From NCBI RefSeq assembly GCF_900109945.1, contig NZ_FOBX01000007.1, positions 1 to 64,000 of the forward strand: a DNA stretch of 64,000 nt. The letters are read 5' to 3'. The stretch comes from Bradyrhizobium sp. OK095 (GTDB lineage: Bacteria > Pseudomonadota > Alphaproteobacteria > Rhizobiales > Xanthobacteraceae). Both the position numbers and the translations under genes were made by a program. Shown here piece after piece: positions 35,422-44,085 of this stretch; position 1 is the stretch's first letter; the number at the start of each line of letters is the position of its first letter. Under the pieces are notes generated by a model. It saw nothing but the letters and a program-made list of their open reading frames with translations, did not search any database and was not told where the DNA came from.

Positions 35422-36522
35422 ATGGCTGACGTTACGTTGCGCAAGGTCGTCAAGCTCTACGACGATGTCGAAGCCGTGCGCGGCATCGACCTCGATATCT
35501 CCGACCATGAGTTCATCGTGCTGGTCGGCCCCTCCGGGTGCGGCAAATCGACGACGTTGCGCATGATCGCAGGGCTCGAGGATATCACCGACGGCGACAT
35601 CATGATCGGCGGCGACGTCGTCAACGACGTGCCGCCGAAAGACCGCGACATCGCCATGGTGTTCCAGAACTACGCGCTCTATCCGCACATGACCGTCGCG
35701 GAGAACATGTCGTTCGGGCTGCGGCTGAAGCACTATCCCAAGGCCGAGATCAACGCGCGGGTGACTGAAGCCGCCCGCCTGCTCGACATTACCGACCTGA
35801 TCAATCGCAAGCCGAAGCAGCTCTCCGGCGGCCAACGCCAGCGCGTCGCGATGGGGCGCGCCATCGTGCGTAATCCCAAAGTCTTCCTGTTCGACGAGCC
35901 GCTGTCCAATCTCGACGCAAAACTGCGCGTGCAGATGCGGATCGAGATCAAGAAGGTGCACCAGAAGGTGCGCACCACCACGGTCTACGTCACCCACGAC
36001 CAGGTCGAGGCGATGACATTGGCTGACCGCGTCGTCGTCATGAACAAGGGCCGCATCGAGCAGATCGGTACGCCTAACGAGCTCTATCACAAGCCGGCAA
36101 CGCGCTTCGTCGCCGGCTTCATCGGCTCGCCCGCGATGAATTTCATCCCGTGCCGGCTCGAGGACGTTGCCGGCACAGTTCAGATTCGTCTCACAGACCG
36201 TATCGCCTTCCCGCTGCCGCCGGCTCGCGCCGCCCGCTACAACGCGCTGCCGCGCAGCGAGAAGCTGCTGCTCGGCATCCGGCCCGAGCACCTCACGGAG
36301 TGGCATGCGCATCTGGAGCCCGGCGTCGAGACCTTCGACACCGTGCTCGACGTCACCGAGCCAATGGGGATGGAGACGCTGGTCTATTTCGGGCTCGACG
36401 GCACGCCCGTCTGCGGCCGCGTCGATCCCAACGCAGGCGCTGCGGACGGGGCTCCCATGCGTTTGGCGATGGACCTCAACAACATGCACCTGCTAAACGA
36501 TGAGACCGGTGTCGTGCTGTGA
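35422..36522 (+). CDS. Sugar ABC transporter ATPase (MalK/UgpC family)
   Basis: A 366-residue ATPase with Walker A GPSGCGKST, Q-loop MVFQNYALYPHMTV, signature LSGGQRQRVAMGRAIVRNP, Walker B VFLFDEPLSNLD, H-loop VTHDQVEAM and a C-terminal OB-type regulatory region (LLGIRPEHL). It completes the transporter with the two upstream permeases and binding protein. Confidence 0.92.
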   Translation: MADVTLRKVVKLYDDVEAVRGIDLDISDHEFIVLVGPSGCGKSTTLRMIAGLEDITDGDIMIGGDVVNDVPPKDRDIAMVFQNYALYPHMTVAENMSFGLRLKHYPKAEINARVTEAARLLDITDLINRKPKQLSGGQRQRVAMGRAIVRNPKVFLFDEPLSNLDAKLRVQMRIEIKKVHQKVRTTTVYVTHDQVEAMTLADRVVVMNKGRIEQIGTPNELYHKPATRFVAGFIGSPAMNFIPCRLEDVAGTVQIRLTDRIAFPLPPARAARYNALPRSEKLLLGIRPEHLTEWHAHLEPGVETFDTVLDVTEPMGMETLVYFGLDGTPVCGRVDPNAGAADGAPMRLAMDLNNMHLLNDETGVVL

Positions 36523-36556
36523 TGCCGGTCCAAGAAACGCAAGCAGGCGGGGAGCA

Positions 36557-37546
36557 ATGGCGACCAACAAGAAGAAGATTTTCGTTACACAAACTTTGTC
36601 GCAGGGGGCACGCGCCCTTCTCACCCAGCGGGACGATATCGAGCTCGTCGAGTTTCCCAACCTGATCTCGGCCAAGGATTTTGAGGCCCTGCTGAAAAGC
36701 CATGCGCCGGTCCATGGCGTGGCGCTCGGCGCCACCGCGTTCGGCGAGACCGAGCTTGAAGCGTCCGGGGACATGAAAGTGGTGACCCGCATCGGCGTCG
36801 GCTACGACGCCGTTGACGTGCCTGCCCTCTCCCGCCGCAAGGTGCCGCTGATGGTTGCCGGCAGCGCCAACTCGCCCTCGGTCGCCGAGCAGGCGCTGTT
36901 CATGATGCTGACGCTCGCCAAGCGCGCGCAGGAGATGCACGCCTGCGTCAAGGACGGCCAATGGGCCAACCGGCTCGGCATGCTGCCGTTCGATCTCTAC
37001 GGCAAGACCGTGCTGATCATCGGCTTCGGCCGTATCGGCACCCGCACCGCCAAGCGTTGCCAGGCGATGGAGATGAAGGTGCAGGTCTACGATCCCTACA
37101 AACCCGCCGCCGACATCAAGGCGGCCGGCTGCGAGCCCGTCGCTGATCTCGACGCCGCTCTGCCCAACGCGGATTTCGTCACCATCCACTGCCCGAAGAC
37201 GCCGGAGACGATCGGCCTGTTCGACGCTGACAGGATCGGCCGGATGAAGCCGAAGTCCTATCTCATCAACACCGCGCGTGGCGGCATCGTGAAGGAAGCG
37301 GCGCTGTACGACGCGCTGACGTCCGGAAAACTCGCCGGCGCCGGCATCGACGTGTTCGAGGTGGAACCGCCGCCGGTCAGCAATGCTCTGTTCGCGCTGC
37401 CCAACGTCATCATGGCCCCGCATGTTGCGGGCGTCACCGTCGAGGCGGTCCAGCGTATGAGCGAGCAGACCGCGCGCAACATTTTGAGCGTTCTGGACGG
37501 CGATCCCATCCGGCAGAACATCATCAATCAGGACGTGCTGGGCTGA
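36557..37546 (+). CDS. D-2-hydroxyacid dehydrogenase (NAD-dependent)
   Basis: A 329-residue protein of the D-isomer-specific 2-hydroxyacid dehydrogenase family. The Rossmann motif is GFGRIGTRTAKRC. The catalytic Arg lies in NTARGGIV, Glu in DVFEVEPPP and His in MAPHVAGVT. GGGGAG precedes the ATG at 36557. It follows the sugar transporter by 34 nt, so it probably oxidises or reduces a hydroxyacid produced from the imported compound; glyoxylate/hydroxypyruvate reductase or phosphoglycerate dehydrogenase-like activity are alternatives. Confidence 0.85.
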   Translation: MATNKKKIFVTQTLSQGARALLTQRDDIELVEFPNLISAKDFEALLKSHAPVHGVALGATAFGETELEASGDMKVVTRIGVGYDAVDVPALSRRKVPLMVAGSANSPSVAEQALFMMLTLAKRAQEMHACVKDGQWANRLGMLPFDLYGKTVLIIGFGRIGTRTAKRCQAMEMKVQVYDPYKPAADIKAAGCEPVADLDAALPNADFVTIHCPKTPETIGLFDADRIGRMKPKSYLINTARGGIVKEAALYDALTSGKLAGAGIDVFEVEPPPVSNALFALPNVIMAPHVAGVTVEAVQRMSEQTARNILSVLDGDPIRQNIINQDVLG

Positions 37547-37716
37547 GCCGACCGAAGGCCGGGCGGCCTCATCCGCCCGCCTTCGGAACGCCAGAATGCG
37601 TCCCATTTTGGTGCAGATCGAGCCCCAACTCAGCCTTAATCAAACCCGCGTAATAAGCCCAGCCGCGGCGGCAGTGGGACAGACTTGCCGGCCGCGTCGA
37701 GCTGGAGGATGGACCC

Positions 37717-38211
37717 TTGTCAGAGATCGACCCGACCGACCAAACGCTGGCGGCTATCGCCAGCATTTTGGAGCACCCCGAGCCTGCTCTCGTCGTTCGT
37801 GACAGCGAGGCCGAGACCGAGACGGCGGTCGCTGATGAGCACGTCACTGATGAGCATCAGGCCGCCGGCGAGCACCTGGAGGTCAACGAGCACGAGCATC
37901 CCGTGGTCGATGAGCAGCCGCTTGTGCCTGATCACACCGATGCCGACGGTTACAGCAAGGTCGGCCCCGGGCCCATGGTGGCGATCCGCCTCAAATGGAC
38001 GGTGCATCGCGGCGATGATGGCCAGTACTACGTCCACGAGACCATCGGCGAGCAATCCACGCCCGTGGTCAGCGGCCCCATGACGAGCGAGGCCGCCGTC
38101 CATTTCGCCGACGCTCACGCGGACGAAGCACACCATCGCTTCGAGCTGCTGCGCAGCGAGATCTCCGGCCGCAGCTCGCTCGCCGACTACGAACGCAAGG
38201 GCGAAGCGTAA
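37717..38211 (+). CDS. Hypothetical acidic protein
   Basis: A 164-residue protein with a TTG start preceded by GGAGG at 8 nt. Residues about 30-75 are rich in Glu, His and Asp (EHVTDEHQAAGEHLEVNEHE), probably a flexible metal-binding or acidic tail. A small domain follows (MVAIRLKWTVHRGDDGQYYV...). No family is recognised. It converges on the DUF1993 gene, with stops touching at 38211/38212. Confidence 0.55.
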   Translation: MSEIDPTDQTLAAIASILEHPEPALVVRDSEAETETAVADEHVTDEHQAAGEHLEVNEHEHPVVDEQPLVPDHTDADGYSKVGPGPMVAIRLKWTVHRGDDGQYYVHETIGEQSTPVVSGPMTSEAAVHFADAHADEAHHRFELLRSEISGRSSLADYERKGEA

Positions 38212-38721
38212 TTACTTCCTGCCCAGAAAATCCTTCTTCACGAGCTCGACGCCTGCGTGCCGCAACAAATCGTAGGCTGTCGTGACGTGAAAGAAGAACT
38301 GCGGGACGCTGTTGGTGAGCAGCAGCGTCCGCCCGGTGAAGGGCATCTCGGTGCCGTTCTTGAGCCTGAAGAAGACCTTCAGCTCCGCTGACGCATCGAT
38401 CTCGGCGCGCGGCAGGCTCTCAATGAATTCGATCGACGTCGCAATCCGCGCCTGAAGCCCGGCCATGTCGTGCTCCAGCACCGGCAGCGCCACCGGCTCG
38501 CACTGCGCCAGCAGGGCCGGCGCGACGGTGGCGTGGCGGCAGGCCTCGCCGATCTGCTGCGCCAGATCATACATGTTCGGCGCCATGCGCATCCCCAGCA
38601 GGACGTTCGGGTTGAACTTGCGGGCCTCGGCATAGGCCACGCCCTTGTCGAGCAGGACGGACATGTTGCGCAGGTAAGGCACGAAGAGGCCGACCGAGGC
38701 CTCGTACATCGAGATCGTCAC
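38212..38721 (-). CDS. DUF1993-family protein
   Basis: A 169-residue protein starting at a GTG with AGGA about 9 nt upstream (VTISMYEASVGLFVPYLRNM). This is the usual N-terminus of DUF1993 proteins, so the longer frame to 38778 is rejected. It is a helical bundle related to DinB-like folds (ends FFFHVTTAYDLLRHAGVELVK with a conserved His). The role is unknown. Confidence 0.8.
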   Translation of the reverse strand: MTISMYEASVGLFVPYLRNMSVLLDKGVAYAEARKFNPNVLLGMRMAPNMYDLAQQIGEACRHATVAPALLAQCEPVALPVLEHDMAGLQARIATSIEFIESLPRAEIDASAELKVFFRLKNGTEMPFTGRTLLLTNSVPQFFFHVTTAYDLLRHAGVELVKKDFLGRK

Positions 38722-38824
38722 CTGAGGGCTTCCTTTCAATTCCGCCTCGCCAGCGGCGGGCATCTGGTCTAAATCCAAGTCTCAAGTGCTGCACAATGAC
38801 AGCTCGGGCTTGGGTGGAGAAGAG

Positions 38825-39619
38825 ATGATCGTTCGAATGACCGTTCGAATCCTGGCGGCTTTGGCCGTGGTGTTGCTGGCAAGCCTTTCGGCCCACGCGC
38901 AGCAGGCGGCGCCCTCGCGCCTCGACGATATCATGAAGCGCGGCACTCTGCGCGTCGGCATGACCGGCGACTACAAGCCCTTCACCTATCTGGACAAGAC
39001 CACCCAGCAATTCAGCGGCTTCGACGTCGACATGGCCGAAGCCCTCGGCAAGGCGCTCGGCGTCAAGGTCGAATACGTGCCGACGGCCTGGCCGAAACTG
39101 ATGAAGGATTTTGAGGCCGACCAGTTCGACATCGCCATGGGCGGCGTCTCGGTTACACTCGACCGGCAGAGGAAGGGCTTCTTCTCGATGCCGATCATGC
39201 GCGAGGGCAAGACGCCGATCGCGCGCTGCGCCGACACGGCCAAGTACCAGACGCTCGCCGACATCGACAAGAAGGGCACCCGAATCATCGTCAATCCCGG
39301 CGGCACCAACGAGCGCTTCGCCCGCGCCAACGTCAAGGAGGCCGACATCACCGTCTTCCCCGACAACACCGTGATCTTCGACGAGATCGCCAAGGGCAAT
39401 GCCGATCTGATGATGACGGATGCCTCCGAGACCCGCTACCAGCAGAAGCAGCATTCAGGCGTGCTCTGCGCGGTGCATCCGGAAAAACCGTTCGACTTCT
39501 CCGAGAAGGCCTACTGGCTCCAGCGCGACATGGCGCTGAAGGCCTTCGTCGACCAGTGGCTGCACATCTCGATGGAAGATGGCAGCTACAAGAAGATTTA
39601 CGCCGCCTGGTTCGACTAA
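38825..39619 (+). CDS. PheC-like periplasmic cyclohexadienyl dehydratase / family 3 binding protein
   Basis: A 264-residue exported protein with a signal peptide (RILAALAVVLLASLSAHA). The fold is a type II periplasmic binding protein, but several segments fit cyclohexadienyl dehydratase PheC: LRVGMTGDYKPFTYLD, GGVSVTLDRQRKGFFS, NPGGTNERFARAN and VHPEKPFDFSEKAYWLQRD. PheC makes phenylpyruvate from prephenate in the periplasm. No permease or ATPase lies next to it, which supports an enzyme rather than a transporter subunit. GGAG precedes the start. Confidence 0.75.
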   Translation: MIVRMTVRILAALAVVLLASLSAHAQQAAPSRLDDIMKRGTLRVGMTGDYKPFTYLDKTTQQFSGFDVDMAEALGKALGVKVEYVPTAWPKLMKDFEADQFDIAMGGVSVTLDRQRKGFFSMPIMREGKTPIARCADTAKYQTLADIDKKGTRIIVNPGGTNERFARANVKEADITVFPDNTVIFDEIAKGNADLMMTDASETRYQQKQHSGVLCAVHPEKPFDFSEKAYWLQRDMALKAFVDQWLHISMEDGSYKKIYAAWFD

Positions 39620-39620
39620 G

Positions 39621-40115
39621 ATGCGGAGGAAATTGGTGCTCGCGGCCGCGCTCGCAATTGCCGGCAGCGCGTTAGGACAGCCCATTTTCACGCCAGCGAG
39701 CGGGCCGGGTTGCAAGGACCAATCCAAGGCTGAATTTGGCCTGTGGACCTGCCCTGGACCGGCCGACTACGTCGTCCGCTTCACCGACGAAGGCAACATC
39801 GTCTCGCTCACGATCGCACCAAAGCGTTCGATCGAGAAGGTGCAGGGACCGACGGCGCAATGGCGCGGCGGCGGCAAGGCCTTCGGCGACAAGGTGCAAT
39901 GGATCGTGCGCTCCGGTGTCCCGAAAGCCGCCGTGATCCGAACCTGGCGCCGGCCGGATGACGATGAGCGCGAAATCCAGGAGCTCTCGGTTTTCGCGAT
40001 CAATGGCGAGAAGGCCTGCCTCTTTGGTGCGGTCGAGATCCACGCCGACAAGGCCAACGAGGCCGCCCTCGCCCGTGCCGAGCAGGCCGCGGAGGCGCGC
40101 TGTCGGGAGAAGTAG
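39621..40115 (+). CDS. Exported hypothetical protein
   Basis: A 164-residue protein that starts one base after the stop of the PheC-like gene, so the two are probably co-translated. A signal peptide (MRRKLVLAAALAIAGSALG) is followed by a small beta-rich domain with three Cys (GCKDQS, WTCPG, EKACLFG) that could form disulfides. The family is unknown. Confidence 0.6.
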   Translation: MRRKLVLAAALAIAGSALGQPIFTPASGPGCKDQSKAEFGLWTCPGPADYVVRFTDEGNIVSLTIAPKRSIEKVQGPTAQWRGGGKAFGDKVQWIVRSGVPKAAVIRTWRRPDDDEREIQELSVFAINGEKACLFGAVEIHADKANEAALARAEQAAEARCREK

Positions 40116-40229
40116 CCGGCGGAGCTCACCTCGCGGCGGCTGGTCGCACCGGACCGCCTCGCCCAACTGTGAACCCAGTTCGGCGTTATTGAACCCGAAC
40201 CCGAGGGAGGACGACTCATACGGACAACA

Positions 40230-40243
40230 GTGATCTAGATCAC
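40230..40243. promoter_or_regulatory. Palindrome resembling a Crp/Fnr-type box
   Basis: GTGATCTAGATCAC is a perfect 14-bp palindrome 64 nt before the DUF2147 gene start. It has the TGAT-N4-ATCA core of Fnr/FixK-type sites but lacks the outer T/A of the TTGAT-N4-ATCAA consensus. It could be an operator for a Crp/Fnr-family regulator. Support is sequence shape and position only. Confidence 0.35.
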
Positions 40244-40306
40244 TTTCTGCGTTCGAACCGGGGCGTAAGCGTCGGCGCGGGGACCACCTTGTTCAGGAGA
40301 TGCAAG

Positions 40307-41197
40307 ATGAGGAAGCTGTTGGCCACGGTCGCATTCCTTTTGGCGAGCACCGCAGCGCAAGCGCAGTACAGCTTCGACTATGGCGGGCGCACCATCCGGA
40401 TCGATCCCGACCGCGGCACAGTGTCGATCCCCGGCGTCTACGACAACACCGGCCAGGGCAAGGCCAGGAAGGCCAAGAGCGACGCCAAGGGCGGCGCTCC
40501 GAAGGCAGACCCGCAACAGGCCAAGGTCGACCCGCAACAGCCGGCCAATCCTGCACCGCCCCCCGCACCTGTCGCCGCGCCTCCGGTGGCCGAGCAGGCT
40601 CCTGCCCAAGCTCCCGTGGCCGTGGCGCCTCCTGCTCCGCCGGCACCTCCGGCCACTAGCGCAAACAATGCGCCGGCCGAGGAGGCCCTTGTGCCGCCGC
40701 CTCAACCCGCTCCAAGCGCTGCCCCGACGGTCGCCGCGGTACCGCCCGCACCGCCGCCGCCGGCAGCCCCGACCGTGGCTGCCGCGCCCCCGGCGCCGCC
40801 GCTTCCACCAGCTCCGGCCCCTGCCCCCGTCCAGGCAGCCGCCATTGCCCCGCCGGCTCCCGCAGCGGCCGCCACGCGCGATCTCAATTCACCGCTTGGC
40901 GTGTGGCTCACCGAGGAAAAGGAAGGCAAGGTCCGCATCGAGCAATGCGGAGCCAATCTCTGCGGCTATTCGGTCGACAGCAAATCGAACCAGAACGGCG
41001 AGCAGGTCCTGATCAACATGAAGCCGGCCAAGGACCAGAACAAGGAACAGAAATGGTCCGGCCGCATCCTCGACCCCAACAACGGCTCGACCTATGATTC
41101 CACGGTCACGCTGAAGGGCACCGACCGGCTGCGGGTGCAGGGCTGCGCCTTTGGCGGCATGTTCTGCGGCGGGCAGACGTGGACGAGGCTGAACTGA
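40307..41197 (+). CDS. Exported Pro/Ala-rich protein with C-terminal DUF2147 domain
   Basis: A 296-residue protein; the start at 40307 has AGGAG 8 nt upstream. A signal peptide (MRKLLATVAFLLASTAAQA) leads to a short domain, then about 120 residues of Pro/Ala/Val linker, then a C-terminal DUF2147 domain (SPLGVWLTEEKEGKVRIEQC, LCGYSV, DPNNGSTYDSTVTLKG, LRVQGC). The linker suggests it spans the periplasm or is anchored to the wall. DUF2147 proteins have no assigned reaction. Confidence 0.75.
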   Translation: MRKLLATVAFLLASTAAQAQYSFDYGGRTIRIDPDRGTVSIPGVYDNTGQGKARKAKSDAKGGAPKADPQQAKVDPQQPANPAPPPAPVAAPPVAEQAPAQAPVAVAPPAPPAPPATSANNAPAEEALVPPPQPAPSAAPTVAAVPPAPPPPAAPTVAAAPPAPPLPPAPAPAPVQAAAIAPPAPAAAATRDLNSPLGVWLTEEKEGKVRIEQCGANLCGYSVDSKSNQNGEQVLINMKPAKDQNKEQKWSGRILDPNNGSTYDSTVTLKGTDRLRVQGCAFGGMFCGGQTWTRLN

Positions 41198-41291
41198 GTT
41201 CGGACTCACACGCACGAGGCGATTTGCGAACACCCGTTCGCGGTGGCAACCTGACAGATATCTTCCTGAGCCCCGGCGATTAGCGTACAGG

Positions 41292-41317
41292 TCGACAAAC
41301 GCACGCGCGTTTGTCGA
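41292..41317 (+). other. Hairpin just upstream of the glycosyltransferase start
   Basis: A perfect 11-bp stem (TCGACAAACGC / GCGTTTGTCGA) with an ACGC loop ends 8 nt before the ATG at 41326. It would occupy the ribosome-binding region in the mRNA. It may be a translational control element or simply the end of the upstream transcript. Confidence 0.5.
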
Positions 41318-41325
41318 GACCCGTG

Positions 41326-43116
41326 ATGACTTTGCCGCCCCCTCGAAACACCCCCGCCGTGCCCAGGATCGTCATTCCGGGATTTGCGGCCTTCGGTGTT
41401 TCGGGCCACTCGTTCAACGAGCTTCTGCATTTCAAGAACGAAAGTCTGAGTATCGGCCTGACGCCCCGGATCCTGGTGCCGCGCGCGACCGACGAACGCA
41501 TTGCGGCGGAAATCGGTGCGGAGCGTGTGCTGGACATGCTCCCTGCGTTCGAGGTCAACGCCGAGAACTTCGTGTTCTCGACGGCGACATTCGCGGACAC
41601 CGCCCGTTTTTTTGCTCCGCTGCGCGCCTGGCTGGATGCGGAAGGTCTTGATAGATCCGACATCATCTACTTCCCGCGAGGACACCCGATCCTCATCCGC
41701 GGTATCGGCAGGTGGCTCTCGGAGCGGCCGGACGACAAGCGTCCCGCTGTGTTCTTCCGCATCATCGGGGACGAATTGACGGACCTCGACACCGGGCGAT
41801 TCAAGCCTCGCGCGGCCTTTTACCGGCTGGCGTCGGCCGATCTCGCCGATATGCCAGGCCGAGACTGCGTGTTCTTCCTGGTGAACTCGAAGGCCAAAGC
41901 GCGCTCGGTAGCCCGCGTGCTTCGCCGGCGTTCCTTCATGATGCAGCATCATTTCGGCAGGCCGCCCGATACGACGCAGGCGACGGAAGCGAGCGGCCCG
42001 ACCGTCTATGTGCACGTCAACGGCAGGTCAGGCATATGCCTGACCAATCTCGGCGAAGCGATCAAGCGCGTCCACGCTGTCGAACCCACCGCAAGATTTC
42101 TGATCAAGCCTGCCGGCGACATCGCCGAAACAATGGCCGCCCTCGATCTGGTCGATCGTCCTCTCGTCGAAATCCTTCCGTTGCAGGCGACCATGGCGGA
42201 GTACTTTGGCAATCTCGCGCGATCTACGCTGGTGATGCTGGCATACGAAGCCCAGCCTTATCGGTTTCTGACCTCCGGCGTTTTCACGGAGGCCGCCAGT
42301 CTGGGCAAGCCCGTGATCGTGCCTGATGGCACCTGGATGGCCGAGAAGATCGCGGAGGGCTACGGCGTCGGCCTGTCGTTTGCTGACCATTCGGCGCAAA
42401 CACTGGCTGAAATCATCTTGGAGGGCCTTCAGCACTCGCACCAACTCGCTTCCGCTGCACAACAACTCGCTCCGCGCCTCGCGGAGGAAACCGGTTTGCG
42501 GCGATTTATCGAAACCATGATGTCCCTCTCCCGGACCTCGCCCGACATGGAGCCGGGTTACCAGATTGGCGACGAGATCAATTTCAGCGATGCACTCGAT
42601 TCACGCGGCTTCGTGGGGAATGGCTGGAGCGAAACCGAACAATGGGGCACATGGACCATCGGCAGCCGCGCTGAACTGTCGGTGAAACTCGGCGCGAAAC
42701 CGGACAGGCAACTTTTCCTGAATGCTTTCGCCTTCGCCCATTTGCCGCGGCAGAATCATGAGGGCGTGAGTGTCCGCGTCCACTGCGGCGATAGGCAAAT
42801 AACCGAGTGGACATTCACGCCCGCGGAAGCACAGGGCGGTCAACCGCGCTGGTTCTCGGCGCCGCTTCCCGCTCCCGGGCATCTTGAAGCGGTCTTGAAC
42901 TTTTCCTTCGAAATCGAAGGCGCGAGCTCGCCCTTTGCCGAGGGATTGAGCCACGACAAGCGGATGCTCGGGTTGGGTGTTTGCAAGCTGTCGATTGCCG
43001 AGGTGGCGGAAGGCTCCACGAGCGCGATCGAGCAAGCGGTCGAGCAGGAGCCATCACCACCCGAACCTGAGAACGCCGGCCTGCTCTCCCGGCTGCTGAC
43101 TCGGGTGCGAGGGTGA
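41326..43116 (+). CDS. GT-B-like glycosyltransferase with C-terminal beta-sandwich domain
   Basis: A 596-residue protein. Residues about 10-400 have the rhythm of a GT-B glycosyltransferase (Rossmann-like strands, TVYVHVNGRSGICLTNLGEA, then a donor-site-like VFTEAASLGKPVIVPDG). Residues about 415-560 form a separate beta-rich domain (GFVGNGWSETEQWGTWTIGS, FLNAFAFAHL, QPRWFSAPLP) like sugar-binding domains attached to rhizobial polysaccharide enzymes. No membrane helix is visible. An alternative TTG start lies at 41311. Specificity is unknown. Confidence 0.6.
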   Translation: MTLPPPRNTPAVPRIVIPGFAAFGVSGHSFNELLHFKNESLSIGLTPRILVPRATDERIAAEIGAERVLDMLPAFEVNAENFVFSTATFADTARFFAPLRAWLDAEGLDRSDIIYFPRGHPILIRGIGRWLSERPDDKRPAVFFRIIGDELTDLDTGRFKPRAAFYRLASADLADMPGRDCVFFLVNSKAKARSVARVLRRRSFMMQHHFGRPPDTTQATEASGPTVYVHVNGRSGICLTNLGEAIKRVHAVEPTARFLIKPAGDIAETMAALDLVDRPLVEILPLQATMAEYFGNLARSTLVMLAYEAQPYRFLTSGVFTEAASLGKPVIVPDGTWMAEKIAEGYGVGLSFADHSAQTLAEIILEGLQHSHQLASAAQQLAPRLAEETGLRRFIETMMSLSRTSPDMEPGYQIGDEINFSDALDSRGFVGNGWSETEQWGTWTIGSRAELSVKLGAKPDRQLFLNAFAFAHLPRQNHEGVSVRVHCGDRQITEWTFTPAEAQGGQPRWFSAPLPAPGHLEAVLNFSFEIEGASSPFAEGLSHDKRMLGLGVCKLSIAEVAEGSTSAIEQAVEQEPSPPEPENAGLLSRLLTRVRG

Positions 43117-43213
43117 GCCACCTCACAGAGGCCTCCCGGGACGTGACCGCTCTCACATCGACCGCTCCAAGCCCATGACAAGGTGCTCGCAGATTCAACC
43201 GCAGGGGCTCGTC

Positions 43214-43564
43214 ATGAACGGCTTTCGCAAGTGTCTGTTAGCAACCATCGTCGCCATCGCGTTGCCGGCCGCGCAGGCCAGCGCCAGTACCTTTGACGGC
43301 GCTTGGAATGTCCGCATCTCATCCTCGAGCGACACCTGCGGCAACGGCTCGACGGTCTCGATCGGCATCAACAACGGTCAGATCGCGTCGAGCAATGCGA
43401 TGGTGACAGCGTCCGGCCGCGTGGCCGATGCCGGCAGCATCAACGTCACCCTGAGCACCGGCATCAAGCGCGCGGTTGGCTTCGGTCGACTCAGCGGCAC
43501 CTCCGGCTCCGGCACCTGGCGCGGCACCATGTGCACGGGAACGTGGACGGCGGAGCGGATGTGA
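43214..43564 (+). CDS. Small exported hypothetical protein
   Basis: A 116-residue protein with AGGGG before the ATG and a signal peptide (MNGFRKCLLATIVAIALPAAQASAS). The mature part is a small Gly/Ser-rich beta domain (FDGAWNVRISSSSDTCGNGS, ending CTGTWTAERM) with two Cys that may pair. The family is unknown. Confidence 0.6.
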   Translation: MNGFRKCLLATIVAIALPAAQASASTFDGAWNVRISSSSDTCGNGSTVSIGINNGQIASSNAMVTASGRVADAGSINVTLSTGIKRAVGFGRLSGTSGSGTWRGTMCTGTWTAERM

Positions 43565-43634
43565 GTTCTCTCCCTGCACCCCGGATCGGCAACGCATCGC
43601 CAGAAGGCGATGCGTCTTGTCCGGGGCACGAGAA

Positions 43635-44039
43635 CTAGCCCAGTGCCGCGCCGTAATCTGCGTCCGTCACCGGATCGAGCCAGGTCGAGAACACGCCGTC
43701 GAGCGCTTCCTGCATGGCGATATGGCACATGCTATTGTTCGGCGAAGCGCCGTGCCAGTGCAACTCGCCCGGCGGAATCCAGACGGTGTCGCCGGGACGG
43801 ATTTCCTGCACCGGCCCGCCCTTGGTCTGGACGCGGCCAACGCCCGAAATCACATACAGCGTCTGCCCGAGCGGGTGATGATGCCAGTTGGTGCGCGCGC
43901 CCGGCTCGAACGAGACGCGCGAGCAGTTCAGCCGTGCCGGCGCGGGCGCCATAATCACGGGATCCTGCAACACGGTGCCGGTGAAGTGTTCCTTGGGCGC
44001 GCGGCGGGTCGGCCGCGTGCCTGCGACGGTGATTTCCAT
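43635..44039 (-). CDS. Cupin-domain protein
   Basis: A 134-residue single-domain cupin. Motif 1 with metal ligands is NWHHHPLGQTLYVISGVGRV and motif 2 is PGDTVWIPPGELHWHGA. It resembles carboxymuconolactone-type or sugar-isomerase-like cupins, but the reaction is unknown. It follows the RraA-like gene by 46 nt. Confidence 0.85.
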   Translation of the reverse strand: MEITVAGTRPTRRAPKEHFTGTVLQDPVIMAPAPARLNCSRVSFEPGARTNWHHHPLGQTLYVISGVGRVQTKGGPVQEIRPGDTVWIPPGELHWHGASPNNSMCHIAMQEALDGVFSTWLDPVTDADYGAALG

Positions 44040-44085
44040 GGGGTCCTCGTTTCCTTGCCGGTTTTCTTGCCTGTTTTGTGGCCTG

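Noticed and set aside
40438..40956. Gly/Ala-rich minus-strand frames opposite the Pro/Ala linker
   Set aside because: They are the complement of a low-complexity Pro/Ala coding region, not genes.
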